Shown: positions 28,065-37,349 of the stretch, in pieces | Layout: each line of letters opens with the position of its first letter | Position numbering within the stretch: position 1 is the stretch's first letter | Origin: Paraburkholderia phytofirmans OLGA172 | GTDB lineage: Bacteria > Pseudomonadota > Gammaproteobacteria > Burkholderiales > Burkholderiaceae | Length of the DNA stretch: 64,000 nucleotides | Direction of reading: 5' to 3' | Assembly (NCBI RefSeq): GCF_001634365.1 | Contig: NZ_CP014578.1 | Span: 2,418,001-2,482,000 of the forward strand | Program-made: the position numbers and the translations under genes | The notes under the pieces: model-generated | What the model saw: the letters and a program-made list of their open reading frames with translations, nothing else | Told to the model about the DNA's origin: nothing | Databases searched by the model: none

Positions 28065-28688
28065 TTACGGCGTGCCGTTGCGACAGTACGCCAGGTAGCC
28101 TGGGCGCGTGGCAAGGCGCCCCATGTAAGCCATCAGCGCGGGAAAATCGGCGTGTTGCAATGGCGTCTCGAGCCAGCGGTTGACCGACAGCGCGATCGGA
28201 ATGTCCGCCAGCGAGAACGATGACCCGGCGATGAACGCGCCTGTCTTCTCCAGTTGCCTGTCGACAATTGCAACATGCTTCGCCCAGTTTGCACACGACA
28301 GATCGATCTGCTGACGATCCTGATGAGCCGGAGAATGCCGGACCAGCGCAAGAAACGCGTAGCTCCATGCCCGGTTCAACTCGCTCGCCTGCCAGTCGAT
28401 CCATTGGTCGCACTTCGCGCGCTCGCAAGGATCGCCCGGATAGAACGACTCGCCGTTATAGCGGCCGGCCAGGTAACGGATGATCGAGTTGGATTCCCAC
28501 AGCACGAACTCGCCGTCCCGGATCACCGGAACCATGGCGTTGGGATTCAACGCGACGAATTCGGGCACGTCGGTCGCCCTGAATCCGGAACCCCAATCCT
28601 CCCGTTCAAACGGCAGGTCGAGTTCGGCACACGCCCACAGTACTTTGCGGACGTTTATGGATGAGGCTTTGCCGAGTATCTGAAGCAT
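28065..28688 (-). CDS. Glutathione S-transferase family protein
   Basis: 207 residues. The N-terminal thioredoxin fold has [21 protein letters not shown] (Ser/Asn at the active-site turn), the cis-Pro segment [17 protein letters not shown] near residue 55, and the glutathione-binding [10 protein letters not shown]. The all-helical C-terminal domain contains [16 protein letters not shown], the N-capping S/T-x-x-D motif. The start at 28688 (MLQILGK) is set by the fold; the longer frame to 28841 is unlikely. It transfers glutathione to an unknown electrophile. It is followed on the same strand by no partner. Upstream, on the same strand, is the acetylpolyamine amidohydrolase gene. Confidence 0.92.
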   Translation of the reverse strand: MLQILGKASSINVRKVLWACAELDLPFEREDWGSGFRATDVPEFVALNPNAMVPVIRDGEFVLWESNSIIRYLAGRYNGESFYPGDPCERAKCDQWIDWQASELNRAWSYAFLALVRHSPAHQDRQQIDLSCANWAKHVAIVDRQLEKTGAFIAGSSFSLADIPIALSVNRWLETPLQHADFPALMAYMGRLATRPGYLAYCRNGTP

Positions 28689-28827
28689 GGGGTCGCTCGT
28701 TCGATCGCTATGGATAATTTCACCGGGAATCCGGCTCGAATCGTAGCGTATCGATAGCGGGATAAATCGGACATGGACACTTCCCGCGTTGCGCGCTGGG
28801 CCAGCCGGCGTCACGACAAAGGATCGG

Positions 28828-29859
28828 TTAAACCGACTCAAAACCCATCAGCACATTCACCGCATTCACCCCGATCGCCGCGACCGCGTAGCCGCCCTCC
28901 ATCACGAACAGAGTCGGCTTCCCCACTCGTCCGATCGCCTCGCCGATGCGCAGATAGTCGGCGCTGCGCAGCTTGAACTGCGAAATCGGGTCCTCTTCGA
29001 ACGTATCGACACCGAGCGACACCACCAGCGCATCCGGCGCGTATTCAGCGACACGCGCGCAAGCCGCGTCGAGCGCCACCGTATAGTCCGCCCACGCCGT
29101 GCCCGGTTGCAGCGGGAAGTTCGCGTTGCAGCCGAGACCCGCCCCCGTGCCGGTTTCGTCGGCGTGCCCGAGAAAGAACGGATACTCGGTGCGCGGATCG
29201 CCATGCAGCGACGCGAACAATACGTCCGAACGGTGATAGAAGATGCTCTGCGTGCCGTTGCCGTGGTGATAGTCGACGTCGAGAATCGCCACGCGTTTCG
29301 CGCCCGCGTCGAGGAACGATTGCGCCGCCACCGCCGCGTTGTTGATGTAGCAGTAGCCGCCCATATAGTCCGCCGCAGCGTGGTGCCCGGGCGGGCGGCA
29401 CAACGAGAACGCGCCGCGCGCGCCCGCCCTCACGTGGCGCGCGCCGGTCAGCGCGACATCCACGGCATCGCTCACGGCAGCCCACGTGCCCGCGGTGATC
29501 GGCACACCCGCATCCATCGAGTAGTAGCCGAGCTTGCCATCGATATCTTCCGGCACGCGGTCCTGGCGCATGCCGCGCACTGGCCATATGAGCGGCAGCG
29601 CGTCGTGCTTGCGGCCGAGCGCGCTCCATTCGTCCCATGCGCTGCCAAGAAACGCAATGAAGCCCTTGTCGTGAATACGGTGCACCGGATCGAGCCCGAA
29701 CGGTGCGGGCGCAATCACCTCGCCGAGTTTCGTTTCGCGCACCCGTTCCAGGATGAAATCAGCACGGCTTGGCATCTCGAAGCAAGGCTTCATTTCGCCG
29801 TCGATCAGTTCGGCATGGCCATGGTGCAGCCGATGTCGATCGCTATACACAGTCAACAT
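28828..29859 (-). CDS. Histone deacetylase family / acetylpolyamine amidohydrolase
   Basis: 343 residues of the zinc-dependent arginase/deacetylase fold. Key motifs: [20 protein letters not shown] near residue 155 (tandem His), [17 protein letters not shown] near 192 (zinc Asp and His), [13 protein letters not shown] near 217, and [11 protein letters not shown] near 282 (second zinc Asp). The early loop [17 protein letters not shown] is typical of acetylpolyamine amidohydrolases rather than true histone deacetylases. It should release acetate from acetylated putrescine, cadaverine or related amines. It is divergent from a glutamine-synthetase-like ligase, with paired palindromes between, which supports a polyamine catabolic context. 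Confidence 0.88.
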   Translation of the reverse strand: MLTVYSDRHRLHHGHAELIDGEMKPCFEMPSRADFILERVRETKLGEVIAPAPFGLDPVHRIHDKGFIAFLGSAWDEWSALGRKHDALPLIWPVRGMRQDRVPEDIDGKLGYYSMDAGVPITAGTWAAVSDAVDVALTGARHVRAGARGAFSLCRPPGHHAAADYMGGYCYINNAAVAAQSFLDAGAKRVAILDVDYHHGNGTQSIFYHRSDVLFASLHGDPRTEYPFFLGHADETGTGAGLGCNANFPLQPGTAWADYTVALDAACARVAEYAPDALVVSLGVDTFEEDPISQFKLRSADYLRIGEAIGRVGKPTLFVMEGGYAVAAIGVNAVNVLMGFESV

Positions 29860-30013
29860 GCAACGTCTCCTCAGAATGCTTGCCGCTCGAATCCGTCACT
29901 CAACCCGCCGAGAATCGTATGCAGGGTCGCGACGCATTAAGCCGGCGACGGGCGTTGCGAACACGGTGCATCGGTCATGGGCCGCTCTCGGGTTCCCTCA
30001 ATGAACCGATGAT

Positions 30014-30064
30014 ATTTGATCAAATTTCCCAAAAGAAAAAATCCGTGCGATGATTTGATCAAAT
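30014..30064. promoter_or_regulatory. Paired 12-bp palindromes in the divergent polyamine promoter
   Basis: The perfect palindrome ATTTGATCAAAT occurs at 30014-30025 and again at 30053-30064, 39 bp apart (about four helical turns). It lies between the amidohydrolase gene (leftward) and the ligase gene (rightward). The spacing fits cooperative binding of one dimeric repressor at two operators. The nearby GntR regulator at 33014 is the obvious candidate, by context only. Confidence 0.6.
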
Positions 30065-30164
30065 CCCATCATGCAAAACGCCCGGCTTCCCCGAACAGGC
30101 AGCGCGTCGCGCACGGTTTGCAGCCGCGCTTCGCGCCGTCTTCATCAACCGACTGGAGTCAACC

Positions 30165-31514
30165 TTGCAAAGCGACCTACGCGACGATCTGCGTGAATTC
30201 CTGGAACATCACCACATCCATGAAGTGGAGTGCGTGATACCGGACATGACGGGCGTCGCGCGCGGCAAGATCGTGCCGAAGAACCTGTTTCTCTCGGAAG
30301 GCAAGATGCACATGTCGAACGCGCTCCTGATGATCACCGTCAACGGCGAGTTCGCGGATTTCGAACGCTTTGTCGGGCCGAGCGATCCCGACATGGTTTG
30401 CATCCCCGATCCCAACACGGTACGGCTGGTACCGTGGGCCATCGAGCAGGTCGCGGTCGTGATCCACGATTGCGTCGGACTCGATGGCAAGCCGATCGGC
30501 ATTTCGCCGCGCGCGGTGTTGCGGCGGGTGCTGAAGCTCTATGAGGAAAAAGGCTGGCGTCCCGTGGTCGCGCCGGAGATGGAGTTCTACCTGATCGCCC
30601 AGAATCAGAATCCGCATGAACCGCTGCGCCCGCCGCTCGGCCGCGCGGGGCGCAGCGAGGCTGGCCGCCAGTCGTTCTCGATCGACGCCGTCAACGAATT
30701 CGATCCGTTCTTCCAGGACCTGTCGCGCTTCTGCGAGACCACGCATCTCGGTGTCGAAACGCTCGTGCACGAAGTCGGCGCAGGGCAAATGGAGATCAAC
30801 TTTTCGCACGGCGACGCGCTCGATCTCGCCGACCGCGTGTTCCTGTTCAAGCGCGCGGTGCGAGAAACCGCCTTCCGTCATGGCATTTTCGCGACCTTCA
30901 TGGCCAAGCCGATGGAGCATGAGCCCGGCAGCGCGATGCATATTCATCAGAGCATCGTCGATAGTGAAACCGGCGAGAACATCTTTTCTTTGCCCGACGG
31001 ATCGGCGAGTCCGCTGTTTTTCAACTATATCGGCGGCTTGCAGAAGTACATGCCACAAGCCATGCCGATGTTCGCGCCCTATGTGAATTCGTACCGGCGC
31101 CTGTCGCGCTTTACCGCTGCGCCGATCAACGTGCGCTGGGGTTACGACAACCGCACCTGCGGCATTCGCGTGCCTAATTCCGGGCCGGACGGCCGGCGGC
31201 TCGAAAACCGCGTGCCGGGCGTCGACGTCAATCCGTATCTGGCGATGGCGGCCACCCTCGCCTGCGGCTATCTCGGCATGGTGGAGCAGCTGGAAGCGTC
31301 GGCGCCAATGGTCGAAAGCGCCTACGACCTCGAATACGAATTGCCGCGCGGTCTCGAAGATGCGCTCAAGGCGCTCCTGAAGTGCACCGAACTCGCGGAC
31401 GTGCTCGGCGACAACTTCGTGCAGGCCTATTGCGCGGTGAAGGAAAAAGAGTTCGAGACCTTCTCGCAAGGCATTACCGCGTGGGAACGCGAGCATCTGC
31501 AACTGCTCGTCTGA
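30165..31514 (+). CDS. Glutamine synthetase family protein, probably gamma-glutamylpolyamine synthetase
   Basis: 449 residues with a glutamine synthetase beta-grasp domain (HIHEVECVIPDMTGVARGK near residue 15) and catalytic domain. Signatures are APEMEFYLI (about 142), GAGQMEINFSHGDAL (about 206), FMAKPMEHEPGSAMHIHQSI (about 245-263, the ATP-binding region) and NVRWGYDNRTCGIRVPNS (about 323). It is shorter than the nitrogen-assimilation GlnA and has the PuuA/SpuI-like form, in which glutamate is joined to putrescine or another amine. The TTG start at 30165 follows GGAGTCAACC. The downstream aminotransferase is 40 bp away and probably co-transcribed. The substrate is inferred. Confidence 0.85.
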   Translation: MQSDLRDDLREFLEHHHIHEVECVIPDMTGVARGKIVPKNLFLSEGKMHMSNALLMITVNGEFADFERFVGPSDPDMVCIPDPNTVRLVPWAIEQVAVVIHDCVGLDGKPIGISPRAVLRRVLKLYEEKGWRPVVAPEMEFYLIAQNQNPHEPLRPPLGRAGRSEAGRQSFSIDAVNEFDPFFQDLSRFCETTHLGVETLVHEVGAGQMEINFSHGDALDLADRVFLFKRAVRETAFRHGIFATFMAKPMEHEPGSAMHIHQSIVDSETGENIFSLPDGSASPLFFNYIGGLQKYMPQAMPMFAPYVNSYRRLSRFTAAPINVRWGYDNRTCGIRVPNSGPDGRRLENRVPGVDVNPYLAMAATLACGYLGMVEQLEASAPMVESAYDLEYELPRGLEDALKALLKCTELADVLGDNFVQAYCAVKEKEFETFSQGITAWEREHLQLLV

Positions 31515-31554
31515 GCCCGGGCGGCTTATCAAAACATCATTGGAGAAGCTGGAT

Positions 31555-32913
31555 TTGAATACCCGCCACGGCATCAACTGGGAGCGTGCGCAGGCGCTCG
31601 TCGAACGCGAACGCCGCGCGTTTACCGAGGCCATGCCGAAATCCCGCGCGCTATCCGAACGCGCCGCGCGCCATCTGTTGTTCGGCGTGCCGCTGCACTG
31701 GATGAACGACTGGTCGACACCCTTCTCGCTCTATGTCGATCAAGCGCGCGGCGCCGCGTTTACCGACGTGGACGGTCATCGCTACGCCGACTTCTGCCTC
31801 GGCGACACGGGCGCGATGTTCGGCCACTCGCCCGCCCCGGTAGCCCGCGCGCTGGCTGCCCAGGCTGAGCGCGGCTTGACGACCATGCTGCCGGGCGAGG
31901 ATGCCGCGTGGGTCGGCGAAGAACTCGCACGCCGTTTCGGACTGCCCTACTGGCAGTTCGCGATGACGGCGAGCGACGCCAACCGCTTTGCGTTGCGCTG
32001 GGCGCGCGCCGCGACCGGACGCCGGCAGATTGTGATTTTCAACGGCTGCTATCACGGCACCGTGGACGACGTGTTCGTCGATCTCGTCGACGGCAAGCCG
32101 CAACAGCGCGACAGCCTGATCGGCCAGGTGCACGACCTGCTCGACACCACGCGCGTGATCGAATTCAACGACCTGGCTGCGCTGGAGAACGCGCTGAAGG
32201 ACGGCGACGTGGCCTGTGTGCTGGCCGAACCCGCGATGACCAACATCGGCATGGTGCTGCCTGAACCGGACTACTGGCGGCAAGCGCAAGCGCTCATGCG
32301 CCGCTACGGCACGCTGCTCGCCATCGACGAAACCCACACCATCAGCTGCGGGCCGGGTGGTTACTCGACGGCGTACGGCCTCGAACCCGACCTGTTCATC
32401 CTCGGCAAGCCGGTGGGTGGCGGCTTTCCGTGCGCGGTGTACGGTTTCAGCGCCGAGCTGGCAGCCCGCGCGCAGCACGCCAAGCGCAGCGCACCGCCTG
32501 GGCACTCCGGCATCGGCACCACCCTTACAGCGAACATGCTGGCAATGAGCGCGATCCGCGCAACGCTCGCCGAGGTGATGACCGAGGCCGCCTACGATCA
32601 TATGTTCGCGCTCGCCGAGCGGATCGAAGCCGGCCTGAAAAGCGCGATCGCCCGTCATGGCCTCGCGTGGTGCGTGACGCGCGTCGGCGCCCGCACCGAA
32701 TTCCAGTTCACGCCGACACCGCCGCGCAACGGCGCCGAGGCCGGCCGCCAGCTCGATCCGGAACTGGAGCATATCGTGCACCTGTACCTGCTCAATCGCG
32801 GCGTGCTGATCACGCCGTTTCACAACATGATCCTGGTGTGCCCCGACACGTCGGCAACCGACGTCGACAGACTGGTTTCTACGTTCGACGCCTGCCTTGC
32901 CGAACTGACCTGA
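31555..32913 (+). CDS. Class III (GSA-like) aminotransferase
   Basis: About 452 residues of the PLP-dependent aspartate aminotransferase superfamily, class III. Motifs: YADFCLGDTGAMFGHSPAPV near residue 77, the NGCYHGTVDD segment near 163, LLAIDETHTI (Asp that contacts the PLP nitrogen) near 258, and FILGKPVGGGFPCAVYGF with the Schiff-base Lys near 285. The neighbours suggest that it removes the amino group of a polyamine or of the ligase product, giving an aldehyde or keto acid. I prefer the TTG at 31555 because GGAGAAG sits at proper spacing; a TTG at 31540 is the alternative. Confidence 0.87.
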   Translation: MNTRHGINWERAQALVERERRAFTEAMPKSRALSERAARHLLFGVPLHWMNDWSTPFSLYVDQARGAAFTDVDGHRYADFCLGDTGAMFGHSPAPVARALAAQAERGLTTMLPGEDAAWVGEELARRFGLPYWQFAMTASDANRFALRWARAATGRRQIVIFNGCYHGTVDDVFVDLVDGKPQQRDSLIGQVHDLLDTTRVIEFNDLAALENALKDGDVACVLAEPAMTNIGMVLPEPDYWRQAQALMRRYGTLLAIDETHTISCGPGGYSTAYGLEPDLFILGKPVGGGFPCAVYGFSAELAARAQHAKRSAPPGHSGIGTTLTANMLAMSAIRATLAEVMTEAAYDHMFALAERIEAGLKSAIARHGLAWCVTRVGARTEFQFTPTPPRNGAEAGRQLDPELEHIVHLYLLNRGVLITPFHNMILVCPDTSATDVDRLVSTFDACLAELT

Positions 32914-32942
32914 GCGCTTTCGGATCGAGGTTGATCGAGCGC

Positions 32943-32970
32943 GGCCGGCGCTAGACTGTCGGCCTTTTTT
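32943..32970 (+). terminator. Intrinsic terminator after aminotransferase gene
   Basis: GGCCG-(12-nt loop)-CGGCC followed by TTTTTT. The stem is short but GC-rich and the T-tract is clear. It lies between the aminotransferase stop and the GntR gene start, so the regulator probably has its own promoter. Confidence 0.5.
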
Positions 32971-33013
32971 GCAGCCTTTTTGCAGCTTTATTTCGGTCGC
33001 CGCACTGAGCTTT

Positions 33014-33661
33014 ATGAAAACTTCGCGCCATCACACGCTGCAGGACCAGACCTACGAAACGCTGCGGCAATGGCTGACGATCGGGCGCTTCGTGCCGGGC
33101 GAGCGCATCAAGATCCGTCACGTCGCCGCCGAACTCGGCGTGGGCGAGATGCCGGTGCGCTCCGCCTTGCAGCGCCTTGCAGCCGAATCGGCGCTGGTGA
33201 ACGTGCCTAATTGCGGCGTGACGGTGCCCCGTCTGTCGAAACAGCAATTCGACGATGTGCTGCGCGTGCGCCTGATTCTCGAAGGCCAGGCCGCCGAACT
33301 GGGCGTACCGCATCTCAGTGCGCACGATCTGGAAGCGCTGGAAAAACTGAACGAGGAGATGGCGCGGGCCCTGCGGACTGCCGACGCCAAGGCCTATCTC
33401 GACGCCAACGAAGCGTTCCATCTGATTCTGTACCGCGCGGCCGGCTCGCCGCTTCTGCTCGAGTTGATCGAAACGGTGTGGCTGCAGGTCGGGCCGATTT
33501 CGAATCTGTTGTTTGGCGAGGCGCAGTTTGCCGGCACGCTCAACGATGCGCACGACGAATTGCTGAACGCCGCGAAGGCGCGCGATGCGGCCGGCGTGCG
33601 ACGCGCGATCGAGCACGACCTGAGCCATGCGGCGAGTTGTTTGCGGGAGCAATGTTTGTAG
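33014..33661 (+). CDS. GntR family transcriptional regulator (FCD type)
   Basis: 215 residues. The N-terminal winged helix (about 10-75) contains TYETLRQWLTIGRFVPGERIKIRHVAAELGVGEMPVRSALQRLAAE in pieces, the standard GntR pattern. The C-terminal FCD-type helical domain has RLILEGQAAELG, NEAFHLILYRAAG (metal/ligand His) and DAHDELLNAA with a late His. It probably binds a carboxylate or amine-derived metabolite. The ATG at 33014 begins the domain; the upstream TTG/ATG extension is not needed. Located just downstream of the polyamine-type genes, it may recognise the paired palindromes at 30014-30064. Confidence 0.92.
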   Translation: MKTSRHHTLQDQTYETLRQWLTIGRFVPGERIKIRHVAAELGVGEMPVRSALQRLAAESALVNVPNCGVTVPRLSKQQFDDVLRVRLILEGQAAELGVPHLSAHDLEALEKLNEEMARALRTADAKAYLDANEAFHLILYRAAGSPLLLELIETVWLQVGPISNLLFGEAQFAGTLNDAHDELLNAAKARDAAGVRRAIEHDLSHAASCLREQCL

Positions 33662-33664
33662 GGA

Positions 33665-34561
33665 TCACGCTTTCAGCGTCGCCTGTTCGAGAATCATGTC
33701 GTAGAGCGCCTGCGCCGCCGGCGATAACTGAGCGGTCTTGCGCGCCACGAGGACCAGCGTGCGCGAGACCACCGGATGCGTGAGCTCGACGGTGCGAACC
33801 GTCGGATACGCACCCTTCTGAATGGCGAGCGCCGGCACGACGGCCGCGCCCACCCCTTGAGCGACCAGGCCGACAGCCGTCGAACTGCGTTGCACTTCAT
33901 AAAAGGAACGCAGCGCCAGTTCGCTCTTTTCCAGTGCAACATCGAGCAATGCGCGATTGCCGCTGACCTCGCCGGCAAAAATCAGCGGATAGGGTTGCAG
34001 TTGCGGCCAGGCGATGCGCCGCCGTTTTGCCAGAGGATGATCTTCATGGCAAATCAGCACGTAGCGGTCTTCCGTCAACGGCACGCTGGCGAGATCCGGA
34101 TGATGCTCACCGGCGATATTGATGCCGAACTCCACCTCCCGGCGCAACACCGCCTCCTCCACCGCTGACGACGCGTGATCGAGAATCTTGATGCGGTTAT
34201 GCGGATAACGCGCGGCGTACGCCTGCAAAATGCGCGGCAGATACTGCACGCCCACGGTCGGCACGCAGGCGATCGACACGTCGCCGCGACGGGCCACACC
34301 CGTCTCACGAATCTCCACCAGCGCGTCGGCAAGCTCGCCCAACAAGCGGCGCGCCTGCGGTAGAAAACTGCGCCCTATTTCCGTCAGCGCCATGGAGCGG
34401 GTGGTCCGCTCGATCAGCGTGACGCCCAGAAACGTTTCGAGCTTACGCAGACGTTGCGTAATGGCCGTTTGCGTGACGTGCAGTGAATCGGCGGCGCTTT
34501 GAAAGCTGCCGCGATCCGCGATCGCGACGAACGCCTGGACGCCGAGCGTGTCGATTTTCAT
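33665..34561 (-). CDS. LysR family transcriptional regulator
   Basis: 298 residues. The HTH at about 18-40 reads GSFQSAADSLHVTQTAITQRLRKLE, then LGVTLIERTTRSMALTEIG. The effector domain (about 90-295) contains GDVSIACVPTVGVQYLPRIL and VPLTEDRYVLICHEDHPLAKR. It is convergent with the GntR gene (stop codons 3 bp apart) and divergent from tam, which could be a target. The effector is unknown. Confidence 0.92.
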   Translation of the reverse strand: MKIDTLGVQAFVAIADRGSFQSAADSLHVTQTAITQRLRKLETFLGVTLIERTTRSMALTEIGRSFLPQARRLLGELADALVEIRETGVARRGDVSIACVPTVGVQYLPRILQAYAARYPHNRIKILDHASSAVEEAVLRREVEFGINIAGEHHPDLASVPLTEDRYVLICHEDHPLAKRRRIAWPQLQPYPLIFAGEVSGNRALLDVALEKSELALRSFYEVQRSSTAVGLVAQGVGAAVVPALAIQKGAYPTVRTVELTHPVVSRTLVLVARKTAQLSPAAQALYDMILEQATLKA

Positions 34562-34708
34562 TAGAAAAATGAAGGAATTGGAATGATAAATTCATTTTAC
34601 TCTGCCTTCGCCACCGCACAGAATGAGCGGATTGGATCGTTTTGACATCGCACGCATTGAGCGGATGTCAGCGGAAACGGTCCAGCCATCGAGACAAAGG
34701 AGCGTGAG

Positions 34709-35485
34709 ATGAATTCATCGACAAATTGGGTTGCAAAGCAGTACGTGTTGTTCGAAAACGAGCGCACGCGTCCAGTCAGGGATCTGCTTGCAGCGGTCCC
34801 GGCGACGGATGGGCAAGTGGCGGTGGACATCGGCTGCGGCCCCGGCAACTCCACCGAGGTGCTGGCAGCCCGCCTGCCCGGCGCGGCGGTCAGCGGTCTG
34901 GACAGTTCCGCCGACATGATCGCGGCGGCCAGGAAGCGCCTGCCGCAATTCCAGTTCGAGGTGAGCGACATTTCGAACTGGGCCGCGCCGGGCTCTTACG
35001 ACCTGATCCTCGCCAATGCCGTGCTGCAGTGGGTGCCGAATCATGAGCAGCTGTTTCCGTCACTGGTGAAGAAACTTGCGCAGGGGGGCAGTCTTGCCGT
35101 GCAAATGCCGGACAACCTCGACGAACCCGCGCACCGCCTGCTGCGCGAAATCGCGGCGGACGGCCCTTGGGCCAACAAACTGAGGGGCGTGGAACGCACC
35201 ATGCGCCACGGCGTCGACTGGTACTACAAGCTGCTCAAACCGCAGTGCGCGCGGGTCGACGTGTGGCGCACCGTCTACCACCACCCGCTCGCTGGCGGCG
35301 CGGACGCGGTGGTCGAATGGTTCAAGGGCAGCGCGCTGAGACCGTTCCTCGCCGAACTCGACGACAGCGAAGAAGGCCCCTTTCTGGAGCGTTACCGGGA
35401 TGCGATCGCGCAGGCTTATCCGGCCCTGGCCGACGGCACCGTGTTGTTGCCGTTCCCGCGGCTGTTTATCGTCGCTACGCGCTAG
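34709..35485 (+). CDS. tam: trans-Aconitate 2-methyltransferase
   Basis: 258 residues, a class I SAM-dependent methyltransferase. Motif I is VDIGCGPGNSTE at 39-50, with an acidic post-I residue in SGLDSSADMIAAAR near 64. Motif IV ANAVLQWVPNHEQLF is near 104, and a Tam-type segment WYYKLLKPQCARVDVWRTVYHHPLAG read in pieces lies near 171-195. Tam methylates trans-aconitate, a spontaneous by-product of cis-aconitate that inhibits aconitase. The ATG follows GGAGCGTGAG. It is divergent from the LysR gene. Confidence 0.92.
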   Translation: MNSSTNWVAKQYVLFENERTRPVRDLLAAVPATDGQVAVDIGCGPGNSTEVLAARLPGAAVSGLDSSADMIAAARKRLPQFQFEVSDISNWAAPGSYDLILANAVLQWVPNHEQLFPSLVKKLAQGGSLAVQMPDNLDEPAHRLLREIAADGPWANKLRGVERTMRHGVDWYYKLLKPQCARVDVWRTVYHHPLAGGADAVVEWFKGSALRPFLAELDDSEEGPFLERYRDAIAQAYPALADGTVLLPFPRLFIVATR

Positions 35486-35652
35486 CAGGGCCGCGCCGGT
35501 TGCCGGTTGCCGCCGCGTAGTATTTGTGGTGCCGGAGCCGCCAGGGTCAGTCAGGCATTGCCGCTCGTGAATTCTGCGTGATATTGTGTAACGTAAGCGG
35601 AGGGCGGCTTGCCGTCCCCACCGGAACGCAATTTACAGCAGCGAGCGTCGCC

Positions 35653-36018
35653 ATGAGTGATGTACGCCATCATCTGAGTCCACGGGACCGTTTGGAGCTG
35701 TTGTGCTGGCTCACATGCGGCTGCCTTGGCGCTTATTACCTGAATGAGGACTGGCCTGACGCGGCGTTTCACGTGCAGGCCGCCCATAAGTGGCTCGACC
35801 ATCGGTCCCGGGAAGCAGACTGGCTGAGTATCGCCAGGTTGTCGGCAACCGCACTGGAGATTGCGCGGCGGCACGCGAAATTTGTCGAGGCCGATTGGGC
35901 GCGGGATGCTGTCGAGGAGATTCTCGATACGGACGAGCTTGACCCGCAAGCGCGACTGGTGAAGCAGGTGCTGACGGATTGCCAGAACGCGCTAGCGGAC
36001 AAGCGCCTGGCAGATTAA
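35653..36018 (+). CDS. Hypothetical helical protein
   Basis: 121 residues, mostly helical, with no signal peptide or membrane span. Notable segments are LSPRDRLELLCWLTCGCLGAYYLNEDWPDAAFHVQAAHKWLD (in pieces) and LDPQARLVKQVLTDCQNALADKRL. The alternating aromatic/hydrophobic pattern suggests a small TPR-like or all-alpha bundle. The ATG at 35653 is preceded by GAGCG; the longer frame from 35524 is unlike protein. It overlaps the end of a porin remnant by four bases. The function is unknown. Confidence 0.68.
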   Translation: MSDVRHHLSPRDRLELLCWLTCGCLGAYYLNEDWPDAAFHVQAAHKWLDHRSREADWLSIARLSATALEIARRHAKFVEADWARDAVEEILDTDELDPQARLVKQVLTDCQNALADKRLAD

Positions 36019-36245
36019 AAATTGTGCCGCAGGCCGACGATCACCGAGAGCTGTTTATCCGTGTCCGAATTGACGATATTCGGAATCTGCGCCAGATTCT
36101 CCGTTTGCCCCGTCGACGGATTGATCCCCAGTCCGGCGCCTGAGGATTTCTGCCCGATTTTCTGCCCGATCACCACCGCATAGACCGCCGTCCGCTTCGG
36201 CAAGCTGTACACCGCGCCCTGCAAAGCACCCGCGCCGCCGCGCAA
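36015..36245 (-). pseudogene. 3' fragment of a porin gene
   Basis: The last roughly 75 codons of a Burkholderia-type porin: GAVYSLPKRTAVYAVVIGQKIG, then IVNSDTDKQLSVIVGLRHNF ending in the C-terminal Phe and a stop (read in pieces). The upstream 80% of the gene, including signal peptide and most strands, is absent. The sequence runs straight into the region upstream of the LysR gene. A clear gene remnant that marks a deletion here. Confidence 0.85.
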
Positions 36246-36276
36246 AGCCCCCCTGAGCCCAAACTTGAAACGCAAA

Positions 36277-37203
36277 ATGCCTGCGCTGAACGCGCTAAAA
36301 GCCTTCGAAGTCGCTGGCCGCACGGGCAGCTTTACCCGCGCAGCGGAACTGCTGAACGTGACACAAAGCGCGGTCAGCCGGCAAGTCCGGCAACTGGAAG
36401 CCCAACTCGGCGAGACGTTGCTCCAGCGTCACCACCACCATCTGGAGCTCTCGGCCGCCGGCCGCATCCTCCTGCAAGCACTGCAACAATCATTCGACCG
36501 GATCGAGCTCACGGTCCGCAGCCTGCAAGAGAAAACCCACCGCAACCGCCTGCGTATCAACGCGCCGCCCACCTTCACGAGCCGCTGGCTGATGCCGCGC
36601 CTCGGACGTTTGCGTGATGCGCACCCGCATCTCGAACTCAGCCTGTCGACCCGCGTCGACGACAATCTCGCCGAATCGGGCGTGCTTGACTGCGCCATCC
36701 GCTTCGGCAACGGCGAGTGGGACGGTTTCGACAACCGTCTGCTGATGAACGAACGGCACATCGCTGTCTGCGCGCCCGCGTTGCTTGCGCGTCAGGCCGG
36801 CCGCGCGGCCATCGACCTGAATCAGTTCACGCTGCTGCACGTGCTCGCGAGCGCCGATCAGCGCTATCTGACCTGGCAGCATTGGTTAAAGGCGGCCGGC
36901 ATTGAAAACGTCGACACCCGCGGCGGCTACGAGTTCGATCTGCTCGATCACGCGATCCGGGCCGCTATCGACGGGCTTGGCGTGACGATCGCCGATCGTC
37001 ACATGATCGGGCGTGAGCTGGCGGAGGGGCAGTTGGTACAAGTGCTCAATGTGCACGTCGACGGCCACCAGTCGTATTGGCTCGTTACGCGCGCAGAGCA
37101 GGACGAGTTGCCGCACGTCGCGCTGTTCCGCGACTGGCTGCAGCAGGAAATCTGGCTGACCGAACGCGCACTCGATTCGTCGGAGTCGGCACAGTCAGGC
37201 TGA
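36277..37203 (+). CDS. LysR family regulator, GcvA-like
   Basis: 308 residues. The HTH (about 5-60) reads ALKAFEVAGRTGSFTRAAELLNVTQSAVSRQVRQLE in pieces, the GcvA/AmpR-type pattern. The effector domain has INAPPTFTSRWLMPRLGRL and DCAIRFGNGEWDGFDN, typical of the GcvA group. I prefer the ATG at 36277 (MPALNALKAFEV) over the TTG at 36265. It follows the porin remnant in divergent orientation, so its former target may be the lost porin operon. The effector is unknown. Confidence 0.9.
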   Translation: MPALNALKAFEVAGRTGSFTRAAELLNVTQSAVSRQVRQLEAQLGETLLQRHHHHLELSAAGRILLQALQQSFDRIELTVRSLQEKTHRNRLRINAPPTFTSRWLMPRLGRLRDAHPHLELSLSTRVDDNLAESGVLDCAIRFGNGEWDGFDNRLLMNERHIAVCAPALLARQAGRAAIDLNQFTLLHVLASADQRYLTWQHWLKAAGIENVDTRGGYEFDLLDHAIRAAIDGLGVTIADRHMIGRELAEGQLVQVLNVHVDGHQSYWLVTRAEQDELPHVALFRDWLQQEIWLTERALDSSESAQSG

Positions 37204-37278
37204 GAGGATTGAAGCTTGCCATGCATCATTGCCCCGCTTTGCAGCGTGCAAGATGCGGCGTTAACCTGACATAAAAGA

Positions 37279-37310
37279 CTGCGCCGATGGCGTCGCATCG
37301 GCGCAGTTTT
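37279..37310. terminator. Bidirectional intrinsic terminator
   Basis: CTGCGCCGATG-GCGTCG-CATCGGCGCAG, an 11-bp perfect stem with a 6-nt loop, preceded by AAAA and followed by TTTT. It sits between the convergent LysR and GMC oxidoreductase genes and can terminate both. Confidence 0.9.
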
Positions 37311-37349
37311 CTACCGCTTTGAAGCTCCACCGCCAACCCTCGGGCAGCG

